Of a DNA stretch of 64,000 nucleotides, positions 1 through 10,053 are shown one piece after another. This stretch comes from Alteromonas gracilis (GTDB taxonomy: Bacteria; Pseudomonadota; Gammaproteobacteria; Enterobacterales; Alteromonadaceae), in contig NZ_PVNO01000031.1 in assembly GCF_002993325.1 (NCBI RefSeq), positions 1 to 64,000 on the forward strand, in the 5' to 3' direction. Each line of letters opens with the position of its first letter. Position 1 is the first letter of the stretch. A model generated the notes under the pieces. That model worked only from the letters and a program-made list of their open reading frames with translations. It searched no databases and had not been told where the DNA came from. Position numbers and translations under genes: made by a program.

Positions 1-60
1 GACACTCTTAACGAGTGCCCACACAGATTGTCTTGTCTAAATTGTTAAAGAACGTAGCAG
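1..60 (-). promoter_or_regulatory. rRNA operon leader with boxA antiterminator
   Basis: Read on the minus strand, positions 53-41 give GTTCTTTAACAAT, a close match to the boxA element that loads the Nus antitermination complex on rRNA transcripts. It is followed by the ACAATCTGTGTGGGCACTCG stretch that is typical of rRNA leaders and spacers in Alteromonadales. The 16S gene itself is not in the window and should begin just beyond the left edge. Both promoters that feed it lie at 125-304. Confidence 0.85.
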
Positions 61-124
61 CGTCGCTGCTATTCACTAGAAGCCGTTGCTTCTTAGTGAT
101 TCACCCTGTCCGAGTGAGGTGCGC

Positions 125-152
125 ATTATACGCTGGAAGTTTTCGTTGTCAA
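125..152 (-). promoter_or_regulatory. rRNA operon promoter, proximal (P2-like)
   Basis: On the minus strand there is a perfect -35 TTGACA (152-147), a 16-bp spacer and a perfect -10 TATAAT (130-125), followed by a GCGC discriminator. A 16-bp spacer and a GC-rich discriminator are the hallmarks of stringently controlled rRNA promoters. The bases upstream of the -35 (153-180) are rich in A and T, as in an UP element. Confidence 0.88.
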
Positions 153-276
153 CACTTTTTGAAAATTTATTTTCTGAAGCGTTTCTTCTAAACTCCCGTC
201 TTTACTGGCCTATAAAGGTAGTAGAGACTCACTTCAGAAGGGTTGCTGTTTTGCTTTTCCCCCGAAGCGGATGCGC

Positions 277-304
277 ATTTTAGGGAAATGAGCGCTCACG
301 TCAA
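277..304 (-). promoter_or_regulatory. rRNA operon promoter, distal (P1-like)
   Basis: A second minus-strand promoter has -35 TTGACG (304-299), a 16-bp spacer and -10 TAAAAT (282-277), again followed by GCGC. An A/T-rich block with a run of A lies upstream (about 305-330), as expected for an UP element. It has the same architecture as the promoter at 125-152, about 150 bp away, giving the tandem P1/P2 layout known from enterobacterial rrn operons. Confidence 0.78.
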
Positions 305-355
305 CACTTATTTTAAAAAAAGTGTCATATTCGTTTTGAACGCTCAAAATACCAA

Positions 356-1396
356 CTACTTCCAGTATTTCAGCTTATTCCTTAACCTAAACTTGCGCCA
401 AAGGTTCAAAGGCTTCTTCTTAATTTTATCTTTATAGTTGTTATTGAAGTCATCAACCGCATTTAAAATCCGTTCGCAGTTATGTCCGTCTCTATATGCT
501 TCATGATAATGAGCAAAGTCATTAACGTCTTTCATTAAGTCATCAGGCCGAGACAATGCCGTTTCTATTGCTCCCTCTACTTCATTCACATCGGTAACAT
601 TCAAAAGATGTTTTCCAGGGTTTGTATTGCAATAAGTAACAACAGGCTTATCCATCAACATAAACTCTAGGATAATTGAACTACTGTCGCACAACATGAC
701 GTCAGATTGCTGGAAGTCTTCTAATCGTACATTATCAATAAATGAAACATTGCTATGTTCGTCTGCCAACGCACGGTACTTATTCAAAAGCGCTTGGTCG
801 CTAATCTTTGGATGAAACGTCAATCGCCAATTCCAATTTTTGTTTTTTGCCAGATGGCTTATGGTGTCAACAAGATGCGGAGCTGATGAAATTCCCTTCG
901 AAAAGGTTGTGCCATAGAGGATAGTTGGAGTCTTATTATGCTTCTCATAGTCTGAGAAGTAAGGATCAACCTTTGCCCACCCCGTTTGGTACACTTTGAA
1001 GAATTGATGTTTCGCTTCGAGCTTCTTGAAATACTCTGTGCTGCTTGGTCCTTGAGTACAGTACATATCAAACCACCCACGAATAGAAAAGTGGTCATCT
1101 TTTTCGTTATTCTTTTCTCCTCGCTTGCCTATGGGATATCCATGAAACACAGACACTTTTATGCCAGGTAAAAAGTGAAATATGAGATTTCCGCATGCAA
1201 AAATTGCGAGAGGGTTAAAATCGATTATGTCTTCAACGGTATTAAGCCTCACCTCATCAGCCTCTAAAAGGTCAGGACACCCATCCTCTAAAAACCACGC
1301 AGCTTCATCGCCTCTAGCTCTGATTGCTTCTTGTAGAGGTCTGTATATAGGGTATGCATAAGCAAGCCCGGTAAAAAACACATAGCGTTTTGACAT
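356..1396 (-). CDS. CDP-glycerol glycerophosphotransferase-family protein
   Basis: A 346-residue protein with no signal peptide resembles the CDP-glycerol:poly(glycerophosphate) glycerophosphotransferase family (TagF/TagB type), which has a GT-B-like fold. Visible family marks are the HGYPIGKRG segment (residues 85-93), the HPK motif (195-197) and a DSSSIILE nucleotide-binding motif (237-244). In Gram-negative bacteria such enzymes usually add glycerol phosphate or a related group to surface polysaccharide; the substrate here is unknown. It stands alone, with its 3' end about 50 bp from the distal rRNA promoter, and is divergent from the gamma carbonic anhydrase gene. The family call is fairly safe, the exact reaction is not. 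Confidence 0.7.
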   Translation of the reverse strand: MSKRYVFFTGLAYAYPIYRPLQEAIRARGDEAAWFLEDGCPDLLEADEVRLNTVEDIIDFNPLAIFACGNLIFHFLPGIKVSVFHGYPIGKRGEKNNEKDDHFSIRGWFDMYCTQGPSSTEYFKKLEAKHQFFKVYQTGWAKVDPYFSDYEKHNKTPTILYGTTFSKGISSAPHLVDTISHLAKNKNWNWRLTFHPKISDQALLNKYRALADEHSNVSFIDNVRLEDFQQSDVMLCDSSSIILEFMLMDKPVVTYCNTNPGKHLLNVTDVNEVEGAIETALSRPDDLMKDVNDFAHYHEAYRDGHNCERILNAVDDFNNNYKDKIKKKPLNLWRKFRLRNKLKYWK

Positions 1397-1567
1397 CTAT
1401 TCTTCTCGATATTTCTCATGACGCATTACTCTATCATTTTTCTTTTCGACATTCCTTGGGCGGTGTTTGCATTAGGGATTCTCTAGGCGCTTATCAGTAT
1501 CAACCCTTCTTTTTTGCTGTTAAAGTTTGCATCATTCACTTTCCTACTTCGTTTATAAGAGTGTGTA

Positions 1568-2110
1568 ATGCATAAATCAGTAGATAGCTTTAAGGGTGTC
1601 TCACCTATTTTAGGGAGGCACGTTTACATCGATGCCTCTGCAAGAATAGTTGGAGATGTAGTATTAGAAGATGATGCGAGCATTTGGCCGTTAGTAGCCG
1701 CTCGCGGTGACGTGAACAAGATTCGAATCGGCGCTCGTTCTAATATTCAAGATGGAAGCGTTCTACATGTCACTCGTAAATCTGAGAAAAATCCAGAAGG
1801 GTTTCCACTAATTATCGGCGATGACGTTACTGTTGGTCATAAATGCATGCTGCATGGTTGCCAGCTGGGTAATCGAATTTTAGTAGGCATGGGCGCTATT
1901 GTGATGGACGGCGTGATTGTTGAAGACGATGTGTTTATCGGTGCAGGCACACTAGTACCGCCAAACAAACGATTAGAGAGCGGATATCTTTATGTCGGAA
2001 ACCCTATGCAAAAGAAAAGACCGCTCACAGACGCTGAAATGGCATTCCTAAAACAATCTGCCATTAACTACGTAGTATTAAAAGATGAATATCTTGAAGA
2101 AGCGAACTAG
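1568..2110 (+). CDS. Gamma-class carbonic anhydrase family protein (YrdA-like)
   Basis: This 180-residue left-handed beta-helix protein is built of hexapeptide repeats, the fold of gamma carbonic anhydrases and of E. coli YrdA/PaaY. The three zinc-ligand histidines are present at about residues 67 (SVLHV), 91 (VGHK) and 96 (MLHG). Members work as trimers with metal at the subunit interface; whether this one hydrates CO2 or is a relic acyltransferase-like protein cannot be told. Its TAG stop overlaps the aroE stop on the other strand at a shared CTAG (2107-2110). In E. coli yrdA also lies by aroE, so the neighbourhood is ancestral. Confidence 0.88.
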   Translation: MHKSVDSFKGVSPILGRHVYIDASARIVGDVVLEDDASIWPLVAARGDVNKIRIGARSNIQDGSVLHVTRKSEKNPEGFPLIIGDDVTVGHKCMLHGCQLGNRILVGMGAIVMDGVIVEDDVFIGAGTLVPPNKRLESGYLYVGNPMQKKRPLTDAEMAFLKQSAINYVVLKDEYLEEAN

Positions 2111-2946
2111 TTTCGCTTCTCGCTTTGCTCAACGATATCTCTGACCCGCTTTACAATATCCGATGTGTCAGGGCGCTTTTGTGTCCATATATAGAAGGCT
2201 TCGGCCGCTTGCTCAACTAACATTCCTAGCCCATCTATTTGTGTTTTAACACCTAGCTCAGCCGCATCTCTCATAAAGCGCGTGGGTGAGTTTTTATAGA
2301 CCATGTCGTATACCACCTCACAGTGCTTTAAAACACCGTCACTTAAGCTGCACGGCAACTCTTCGCTCAAACTTGCGGCTGTTGAATTGATAATAATATG
2401 TGGCGCAATAGATGCGATATCTTCTATCGCCACCACCTGCACTTTAGGGTTTGAAGAAGCGGAAGCTACCTCCTCAGCTTTTGCTTTTGTTCTGTTGGCG
2501 ATGATTAAAGAAGCGGCACCTGCTTTTAATAGCGGTGAAATGACGCCACGGGCAGCACCACCGGCACCAATAAGCAATACACGCTTATCTTTAATTTCAA
2601 CGCCGTTATTAAGTAAGTCATTTACCAGTCCCACGCCATCCGTGTTGTATCCAAGTACTTCACCACTTTCTCTCTTCATTAGCGTATTAACAGCTTGTGC
2701 ATCTTTAGCTGCCTGATCATCTACCTTTGCAAAATTGAATGCATCGAGCTTAAAAGGCATGGTGACGTTGCAACCTACTGCTTCATCCTGTGCTAAAAAC
2801 GCTTTCGCGGCTTCAATAAAGCCATCTTCAGGCGCAAGTATCTTTTCATAAGAAATATTTTCTCCCACTTGATCTGCAAACATTTGATGGATAGTTGGTG
2901 ATAAACTCTGTGAAATAGGATTTCCGAATACAGCGAATTTTTTCAT
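2107..2946 (-). CDS. aroE: Shikimate dehydrogenase (NADP+)
   Basis: AroE reduces 3-dehydroshikimate to shikimate with NADPH, the fourth step of the chorismate pathway. The protein begins MKKFAVFGNPISQSLSP, which holds the Ser pair that binds shikimate; NVTMPFK carries the catalytic Lys, NTDGVG the conserved Asp, and GAGGAARGV is the NADP-binding loop. An in-frame ATG 39 bp upstream would add 13 residues that the family lacks, so the start at 2946 (279 residues) was chosen. That start codon overlaps the start codon of the divergent haemoglobin gene, and its stop overlaps that of the gamma carbonic anhydrase. Confidence 0.95.
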   Translation of the reverse strand: MKKFAVFGNPISQSLSPTIHQMFADQVGENISYEKILAPEDGFIEAAKAFLAQDEAVGCNVTMPFKLDAFNFAKVDDQAAKDAQAVNTLMKRESGEVLGYNTDGVGLVNDLLNNGVEIKDKRVLLIGAGGAARGVISPLLKAGAASLIIANRTKAKAEEVASASSNPKVQVVAIEDIASIAPHIIINSTAASLSEELPCSLSDGVLKHCEVVYDMVYKNSPTRFMRDAAELGVKTQIDGLGMLVEQAAEAFYIWTQKRPDTSDIVKRVRDIVEQSEKRN

Positions 2947-3373
2947 GGGAATACGAGACTTATTTAATATAAAGAAAAGCGACAATCGTTCTAAAAAGAG
3001 TACACCATATGAACGTATAGGTGGAGAGGAGAAAGTACGGGAGTTAGCAAATGCTTTTTACGACATTATGGAGACCGACCCGCTAGCGAAAGAGCTACTT
3101 GCTATTCACCCTCAGCCACTAGACAGAATTCGTCACGTGTTTTTTCTATATTTGAGTTTATGGCTGGGCGGCCCTGATGATTATCAGCAGCAGTTTGGTC
3201 ACCCGCGTCTGCGCGCGCGTCACCTTCCCTACACAGTAACACCCGAGTTGAAGGCACAGTGGATGTACTGTATGAAAAAAGCCATGTTTAAAACTGTTGA
3301 TGATATTACTTTAGCCCAACAGTTAATCGACGCACTTGGTCAACTTGCCGAACACATGGTGAACACACAGTAA
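2945..3373 (+). CDS. Group II truncated haemoglobin
   Basis: A 142-residue globin of the truncated 2-on-2 type. The motif GHPRLRARH places the proximal haem-ligand His at residue 93, and Trp106 (QAQW-like, here KAQW) matches the conserved Trp at position G8 of group II globins. Such proteins bind O2 or NO and are often tied to NO detoxification or redox stress; the ligand here is not known. About 20 polar residues precede the globin core. ATG at 2945 is the only usual start codon ahead of the core, has no clear Shine-Dalgarno, and shares two bases with the aroE start on the opposite strand. Confidence 0.85.
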   Translation: MGIRDLFNIKKSDNRSKKSTPYERIGGEEKVRELANAFYDIMETDPLAKELLAIHPQPLDRIRHVFFLYLSLWLGGPDDYQQQFGHPRLRARHLPYTVTPELKAQWMYCMKKAMFKTVDDITLAQQLIDALGQLAEHMVNTQ

Positions 3374-3408
3374 AAAAGCGCGTAGAAAGGATTGACCTTT
3401 TAACGCGC
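3372..3408 (-). terminator. Rho-independent terminator for ompW
   Basis: Minus-strand hairpin with arms GCGCGTTAAAAGG and CCTTTCTACGCGC (two mismatches in the middle) around a 5-base loop, followed by six T. It lies about 80 bp past the ompW stop and begins in the stop codon of the haemoglobin gene. The plus-strand reading lacks a T tract. Confidence 0.65.
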
Positions 3409-3488
3409 AAGTCCCCTGTACTGTCTACGCTCTTTGTGGCGCATAAAGTAGTGCAATTGTGAAAGCCTAACTTATCAGTAGTAAAACC

Positions 3489-4169
3489 TTAGAAAGTGTA
3501 ACCTACAGATAGTGTATAAACCCACGGGTCTATTTCAATATCGTTTACAGTGCCAGATGCCTCGCCCACTTTAAATGTGGCTTCAGTATCAATGTCTATA
3601 TAGCGAACCGATGCGTTTACATGCCACTTTTTATCAATTTGGTAATCCATACCTATTTGGGCAGATAAGCCAAATGAGTTATCTAACGAGAGGTCACTTA
3701 AACCCGCAGTTTCATTTGCACCCGTAAATTCCTCGTCAAAGATAAAGGTATAGTTAATACCTGCACCAACGTAAGGCTGAAACGCCGAGCTTGCATCATT
3801 GAAGTAATAGTTAGCCGTCAATGTTGGCGGTAAGTGTGTTACCTCACCAAGCTGATTACCCGTACCTAATGGATCGGCAACGGAAAAGTTAACATCATGC
3901 TTAAATGGCGTTGCTGCCAAAAGTTCTATGTTGATATTGTCGGTAATAAAGTACGCAGCGTTTAAACCTAACTGGGTATCGTTGCCAATATTAAGTGCAA
4001 CGCCAAGATCCGTCCCACCGGCCACGATGTTAGACGTTGATTCATCCGGAGCTACCGTCGTAAGACCGCCTCGAACAATCCAGTCGCCCTGTTGATGAGC
4101 GCTGGCTAAAGGTGAAAGTGCAGCAAGTGTAAGACAAAGTGCAGATGCAGATAAAAAGTGTTTGCGCAT
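3489..4169 (-). CDS. ompW: OmpW-family outer membrane protein
   Basis: A 226-residue protein with a typical signal peptide (about 24 residues, ending ASAHQ) and a predicted eight-stranded beta-barrel. It ends in aromatic YTLSVGYTF, the C-terminal Phe signature recognised by the Bam complex. Family features include GDWIVRGGLTTVAPDES after the signal peptide, HLPPTLTANYYF, and the PYVGAGINYTFIFDE strand. OmpW forms a narrow hydrophobic channel for small nonpolar molecules. A perfect FNR-type site sits 115-128 bp upstream of the start (4284-4297), in line with oxygen control of ompW known in E. coli. A purine-rich AAAGAGAC precedes the start. Confidence 0.9.
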   Translation of the reverse strand: MRKHFLSASALCLTLAALSPLASAHQQGDWIVRGGLTTVAPDESTSNIVAGGTDLGVALNIGNDTQLGLNAAYFITDNINIELLAATPFKHDVNFSVADPLGTGNQLGEVTHLPPTLTANYYFNDASSAFQPYVGAGINYTFIFDEEFTGANETAGLSDLSLDNSFGLSAQIGMDYQIDKKWHVNASVRYIDIDTEATFKVGEASGTVNDIEIDPWVYTLSVGYTF

Positions 4170-4283
4170 GATGTGTCTCTTTATATGTTTAACTAAGATG
4201 GCGCTACTTTACGCCTTTCGCTTAGCGAAACATTGATCCAGCGCAAGGTTGGTAAGCTACTGAAACACTGATGATATTCAGTA

Positions 4284-4297
4284 TTGATGTAGATCAA
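4284..4297 (-). promoter_or_regulatory. FNR/CRP-family site upstream of ompW
   Basis: TTGATGTAGATCAA is a perfect TTGAT-N4-ATCAA palindrome, the consensus of FNR/Anr/EtrA, the oxygen-sensing Fe-S regulators. A TAGCTT hexamer at 4259-4254 on the minus strand lies at the distance expected for a class II activated promoter (site centred near -41 to -43). Three bases of the site overlap the T tract of the hemF terminator. Confidence 0.72.
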
Positions 4298-4326
4298 AAA
4301 ACGCCGTGTAAAGATATTACACGGCG
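4296..4326 (-). terminator. Rho-independent terminator of the hemF operon
   Basis: A perfect 10-bp stem (CGCCGTGTAA at 4302-4311 with TTACACGGCG at 4317-4326) and a 5-base loop, followed on the minus strand by six T. It lies about 80 bp past the hemF stop and ends the leftward LysM-to-hemF operon. Confidence 0.85.
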
Positions 4327-4409
4327 CATTTTAAGTCATTGAAATCAGTGTTTAACTATTGCGGTAGTGAGTAAGTTTTAAACCCCGATAGCGTCTCGTT
4401 TGCGGCGCG

Positions 4410-5944
<1,535 letters not shown>

Positions 5945-5989
5945 GGTTTTAATCTCTACGTATAGTTCTTCGTTTAGTTGTTCGTATAA

Positions 5990-6532
5990 TTACTTTTTAA
6001 AGCCACAAGTTGGCTGAGGGCACTGAATCTGCCCTTTTTTATCTATCAAAACTCCCCATCCACATTCGGGGCACTTCTCATTTACTGGCGTGAAATTTAG
6101 CACATAACGGCATTTCGGATAATGGTTACACGCAAAAAACTGTTTGCCGTATTTGTTAGTACGCGAGATTAACTGGCCTTTCTCACACTTTGGGCAATCT
6201 ACCAAAGTATCTTCTTTTTCTTTTATAGGCTCAATGTGATGGCAAGAAGGAAAATTAGTACAGCCGATAAACATACCAAATCGGCCCTTCTTTATTGCCA
6301 AGTCAGATGCGCATTCAGGGCAGGCTACACCCTCTAAGGTTTTGAGTATGGTGGTTTGCTTATCGTGAAGTGGCTTGCTGAAAGTACATTCAGGATAGCC
6401 CGAACAACCTATAAAGGGGCCTGATTTGCTGTTCTTTATGTGAAGAGGTTTACCGCAGTCCGGGCAGTCTCCGAAATTATCATCAAGAGCATGCTCGTGC
6501 GCTGAAAAAAGTGAATGGTCTATTTTAGACAT
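5990..6532 (-). CDS. Topoisomerase-type C4 zinc-finger protein (YrdD-like)
   Basis: A 180-residue protein made almost only of tandem C4 zinc fingers like those at the C-terminus of topoisomerase I. Repeats begin at CPDCGKPL, CPECASDL and CPKCEKGQ, each with a second Cys pair about 20 residues later (GCSGYPEC, GCTNFPSC, ACNHYPKC), and a fourth CPECGWGV...CPQPTC closes the protein. It has no topoisomerase catalytic domain. The role of YrdD proteins is not established; nucleic-acid binding is the natural guess. The gene lies between smg and tsaC as in E. coli. Confidence 0.88.
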   Translation of the reverse strand: MSKIDHSLFSAHEHALDDNFGDCPDCGKPLHIKNSKSGPFIGCSGYPECTFSKPLHDKQTTILKTLEGVACPECASDLAIKKGRFGMFIGCTNFPSCHHIEPIKEKEDTLVDCPKCEKGQLISRTNKYGKQFFACNHYPKCRYVLNFTPVNEKCPECGWGVLIDKKGQIQCPQPTCGFKK

Positions 6533-6556
6533 GTATTAGACGTTAAGGCCTTAAAC

Positions 6557-6576
6557 ACGCTGTTATTTAACAGCGT
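6557..6576 (-). other. Hairpin between smg and the zinc-finger gene
   Basis: ACGCTGTTA and TAACAGCGT form a near-perfect inverted repeat with a 2-base centre in the smg to yrdD gap. On the minus strand it is followed by GTTT only, so it is a weak terminator at best; it may be an attenuator or a processing site within the operon. Confidence 0.35.
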
Positions 6577-6618
6577 ATTCTTATGTAGGTTTTTTAAATG
6601 CCAGAGTCTACGACTGCA

Positions 6619-7095
6619 TTAATGCAGAACACCATCTGGCTCTTCGAACAAAAGATCTTCCATCTGCGCGTAGGCTTTTTCTTTGCCAGGCACGTTAAAC
6701 AGTACCATTAGCACAACCCACTTTAGATCTTCTAAACAAAATTCGCTAGAGTCAATTTCCATAACGCGATCTATTACCATCTCGCGGGTAGACGCATCCA
6801 AAACATTGACCTGTTCTAAGAACATAAGAAAACCGCGACATTCCACATCTAAACGCATTTGTTCTTCGTGCGTGTAGATACGGCTTAAGCTAGTACTGAT
6901 ACCTTTGCAAAAATACGGTTTAATATCCGTTTCTTGCAGTGCTGCTAACTTTTCTAACCATGCGAGGGCTTTATAAATCTCATCGTGATGAAATCCTGCG
7001 CGCACAAGCTCTTCCGTTAACTCGTCTTGATCAACACGAATTTCCGTTTCACTGTGAATGAAGTTTTCAAACAGATACATGAGGATATCGAACAT
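6619..7095 (-). CDS. smg: Smg family protein (DUF494)
   Basis: A 158-residue protein of the Smg/DUF494 family, always next to dprA (smf) in gammaproteobacteria. It starts [12 protein letters not shown], typical of the family, and is rich in acidic helices with the conserved RIYTHEEQ and [21 protein letters not shown] segments. No enzyme motif or signal peptide is visible and the function is unknown. Only one base separates it from the dprA stop, so it is read from the same message. Confidence 0.93.
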   Translation of the reverse strand: MFDILMYLFENFIHSETEIRVDQDELTEELVRAGFHHDEIYKALAWLEKLAALQETDIKPYFCKGISTSLSRIYTHEEQMRLDVECRGFLMFLEQVNVLDASTREMVIDRVMEIDSSEFCLEDLKWVVLMVLFNVPGKEKAYAQMEDLLFEEPDGVLH

Positions 7096-7096
7096 A

Positions 7097-8206
7097 TTAT
7101 TTTCCCCTCAATTTAACGTAACCACCAGGGACAGCGGCTACTAAACCACGCAACTCATATTCTAATAGTGATGCCATTGCTTGCGATACAGATAAGGCAT
7201 TGCGCTGGGCTATGACATCAATAGCGGTGATGTCATAATCCACACTAGCTAATAATTTATCGGTTGCCAAGCTATTCGCTGCACTTTTTTCGTCTTGTTC
7301 ATCTATGCCTAAGCTTATCTGCTCGGGATAAACCTCAATTTCTTCGAGAATATCGTTACTAGTAGTTACTAATTTTGCGCCTTGCTGGATTAACCAGTGG
7401 CAACCTTCCGAATACGCGTGAAAGATATTTCCTGGCACAGCGAATACTTCTCGCCCCAGATCTGCGGCCAAATTTGCAGTTATCAAGGTACCGCTTTTAA
7501 TTTTTGCCTCTACCACTAAGGTTCCGAGAGATAATGCCGCAATTATTCGATTGCGACGAGGAAAGTGCCAAGGCTTAGGTCCCAGACCGGGGAAAAACTC
7601 TGTAATGCTTAACCCCCCATTATGGTTAATATCATTAAGTATCTTAATATTTTTAGCTGGATAAACTTTATCAGGCCCAGTCCCCATAACTGCAATAGTG
7701 CCTGTGCTCCCTGCCATAGCGCCTTGGTGTGCAGCGCTATCTATTCCCATCGCGAGACCACTTGTCACAACCACTCCGTTATTAGATAAGCTCAGAGAAA
7801 AGTCATTAGCAATACGTCTGCCTTGATGGCTGGCTCGCCGACTACCTACCACTGCGATTTGTTTTTGCCCTAACAGTTCTAAATTGCCCGTAGCAAATAA
7901 TACTAATGGGGGGCTGTCCAGTTGTTTGAGTAAGGCTGGATAAAATGGCGAGTCTAAGGTGATGATATGTCTATTTTGACCGGCTTCTTTCCATTTGAAC
8001 GCAGCATCGACATACGGTTGTGATATTTGACCGATAAGCGCTTTTGTTTTTTCGCAAAGGGCTGTGTTTTCTTTTAAAAGCTCATGGGGAGAAAGCTGGT
8101 AGCGCTCCAGCACTTCTAGCCAACTCTTTGGCGAAACGCGCTGTGCAGAAGCAAGTTTAACCCACGGTAACTGCATACTATCGGGGGGGGTTAGCTGTAA
8201 GTTCAT
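7097..8206 (-). CDS. dprA: DNA-processing protein DprA
   Basis: DprA (Smf) binds incoming single-stranded DNA during natural transformation and loads RecA. The Rossmann-like core shows [47 protein letters not shown] and a [21 protein letters not shown] block, followed by a C-terminal winged-helix region (about 300-369). There are two ATGs in a row at 8209 and 8206; AAGGAG lies 2 bases before the first and 5 before the second, so the second is preferred (369 residues). A run of eight C (minus strand) lies at codons 5-8. Confidence 0.95.
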   Translation of the reverse strand: MNLQLTPPDSMQLPWVKLASAQRVSPKSWLEVLERYQLSPHELLKENTALCEKTKALIGQISQPYVDAAFKWKEAGQNRHIITLDSPFYPALLKQLDSPPLVLFATGNLELLGQKQIAVVGSRRASHQGRRIANDFSLSLSNNGVVVTSGLAMGIDSAAHQGAMAGSTGTIAVMGTGPDKVYPAKNIKILNDINHNGGLSITEFFPGLGPKPWHFPRRNRIIAALSLGTLVVEAKIKSGTLITANLAADLGREVFAVPGNIFHAYSEGCHWLIQQGAKLVTTSNDILEEIEVYPEQISLGIDEQDEKSAANSLATDKLLASVDYDITAIDVIAQRNALSVSQAMASLLEYELRGLVAAVPGGYVKLRGK

Positions 8207-8245
8207 CATCGCTCCTTAGTGAGCGACAATGAACTTAAAAAAGCA

Positions 8246-9343
8246 TTAAGGTTTCGCCACTATGAAGCCGCGCTTAATTCCTTTATTCGCTCGCGTTATT
8301 AATCCATAACTTGCCGCATCAAATGTTTTAAATACTACGACTTCGCCAACTTTGAGTGCGGGCTGTGATACCGTATCGATAAACCATTCTCCGCCGCTTC
8401 TCGCGCCAGGCTCGTCGACATAACGCGGGCTTTCTTCGTCAATAATAGCTGGCCCTTGAGCGTAAACTCCTAAGACGGTGCCAGGTGAAACATCAACGGA
8501 GCCCAAGTCGAGGATGACAACATCGTATTTACCAAGTAAATCGTATTCGTGTAAGTCGCCAACTACTGCTCCTCTTTGCGATTTAGCTGGAACCAGTTCA
8601 AAGCTATCGGGATGTTCGAACCCACCCGCCATTAGCTTATCGCCACGCTTTGCTTCCTGATCCGCATCATCAATAAAAAGCAACATACTATCGTCAGCTT
8701 GCCCATTTTCTACCAACGAAGCCGAAGATACGTGAGTAACTTGAATACCCAATATCTCTCCGTCTAGATTTTTTATAGTAGCGTGCTTTCTCACTACCCT
8801 AAACTGATCGTCAGTACTGAATTGCTGTTGACTGAGGACAAAATCGTCCGATGCAAATCTCACGTTTCCGTCTTGATTACCCAACAATTTAGGCAGCGCT
8901 TTATAGGCGCCTTCTTCAAGAAGCATGTGCTGCCTGATAAACGGAGAGAGCGTTGTCCAAGAGAGGACGTCTACCGGCTTTGGTTTAAGTCGTCTGTCTG
9001 TGGATGGTGAAAGTTTGTAAGTGGGTTTGTCTCGTTTCACCGTTAAAACAGGCTCACCATCAACAAAACCAACAACAATTACATCGCCTGGATAGATTAA
9101 GTGAGGGTTATCTATTTGCGTATTGGTACGCCATAACTCAGGCCAAAGCCAAGGCTCGTTAAGGAAGATATTTGCTATAGCCCAAAGTGTATCCCCACGC
9201 TTCACCGTATAGGTTTCCGGTGCTGTCTCTTTGAGCTGAAGCGCAAATGCAGGTAACGACAACAATGCACAAATAAGTAATATTGCGCCGCGACGAGCGC
9301 CTATTAATCGTTTTTTCAAATTAACCACCTGCAAATTATTCAC
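8246..9343 (-). CDS. LysM-domain exported protein
   Basis: A 365-residue protein with an N-terminal membrane/signal segment (about residues 15-34, ending LPAFA) and one LysM peptidoglycan-binding domain at about residues 42-90 (YTVKRGDTLWAIANIF...IYPGDVIVV). The rest is a large domain without known motif, rich in charged and beta-type sequence, ending in GFIVAKP. Genes like it stand first in the dprA-smg operon in many gammaproteobacteria, with the same LysM plus unknown-domain layout. It should act at the cell wall in the periplasm; no enzymatic activity is visible. It is divergent from def, sharing a 190-bp promoter region. Confidence 0.85.
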   Translation of the reverse strand: MNNLQVVNLKKRLIGARRGAILLICALLSLPAFALQLKETAPETYTVKRGDTLWAIANIFLNEPWLWPELWRTNTQIDNPHLIYPGDVIVVGFVDGEPVLTVKRDKPTYKLSPSTDRRLKPKPVDVLSWTTLSPFIRQHMLLEEGAYKALPKLLGNQDGNVRFASDDFVLSQQQFSTDDQFRVVRKHATIKNLDGEILGIQVTHVSSASLVENGQADDSMLLFIDDADQEAKRGDKLMAGGFEHPDSFELVPAKSQRGAVVGDLHEYDLLGKYDVVILDLGSVDVSPGTVLGVYAQGPAIIDEESPRYVDEPGARSGGEWFIDTVSQPALKVGEVVVFKTFDAASYGLITRANKGIKRGFIVAKP

Positions 9344-9535
9344 TATCTCTTTTTGTTGCTTTTTCGCACAATAGCACTATATCGGCAAAAGTTGTTATTC
9401 TTATAGGTCTTCGGCAAAAAACTGCACGAAAGTAACCGATATACGTTAGAATAGTAACTTAATAGGCACTGTAAAGCGTGCTGGCAATTAGATCGTATAT
9501 GAATTTATACAGCGAAAAGGTGAAGTAAGCGAGAA

Positions 9536-10045
9536 ATGGCAATTTTAGACGTATTAAGTTTTCCTGATGAGCGTCTTCGTACGGCAGCAAAACCCGTCGA
9601 AGAGGTTAACGACGAAATTAAACAACTGGTATCGGATATGTTCGAAACCATGAAAGACGAGAACGGAATTGGCCTTGCAGCTACGCAAGTTAACCGCCAT
9701 GTTCAAGTTGTTGTAATGGACGTATCGGAAGATCAAAACGAGCCACGCGTGTTTATCAACCCAGAAATCATTCGCAAAGATGGTTCGACAATTAGTGAAG
9801 AAGGTTGTTTATCTGTGCCGGGCAACTACGCCAAGGTTGAGCGAGCAGAAGCGATTACCGTTAAAGCCTTAGATCAGAATGGCGAGTCGTTTGAGCTAGA
9901 TGCTGAAGGGCTGCTGGCCATTTGTATTCAGCACGAACTCGATCATTTAAAGGGTAAGTTGTTTATCGACTATCTTTCTCCGCTCAAGCGCCAACGCATT
10001 CGCAAAAAGCTTGAGAAAGAAGCACGTCTTGCAGCTAAAGCTTAA
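9536..10045 (+). CDS. def: Peptide deformylase
   Basis: Def removes the formyl group from the N-terminal Met of new proteins, a metallo-hydrolase with Fe2+ or Zn2+. All three signature motifs are present: GIGLAATQ (motif 1), EGCLSVPG with the metal-ligand Cys (motif 2), and QHELDHLKG with the two ligand His and catalytic Glu (motif 3). At 169 residues it matches E. coli Def (169). The gene is first of def-fmt-rsmB and divergent from the LysM gene; fmt follows after 8 bp. Confidence 0.97.
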   Translation: MAILDVLSFPDERLRTAAKPVEEVNDEIKQLVSDMFETMKDENGIGLAATQVNRHVQVVVMDVSEDQNEPRVFINPEIIRKDGSTISEEGCLSVPGNYAKVERAEAITVKALDQNGESFELDAEGLLAICIQHELDHLKGKLFIDYLSPLKRQRIRKKLEKEARLAAKA

Positions 10046-10053
10046 GGATTAAC

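Noticed and set aside
243-437. Small plus-strand frame near the left edge
   Set aside because: It runs across the distal rRNA promoter and the 3' end of the glycerophosphotransferase-like gene and has no protein-like sequence.
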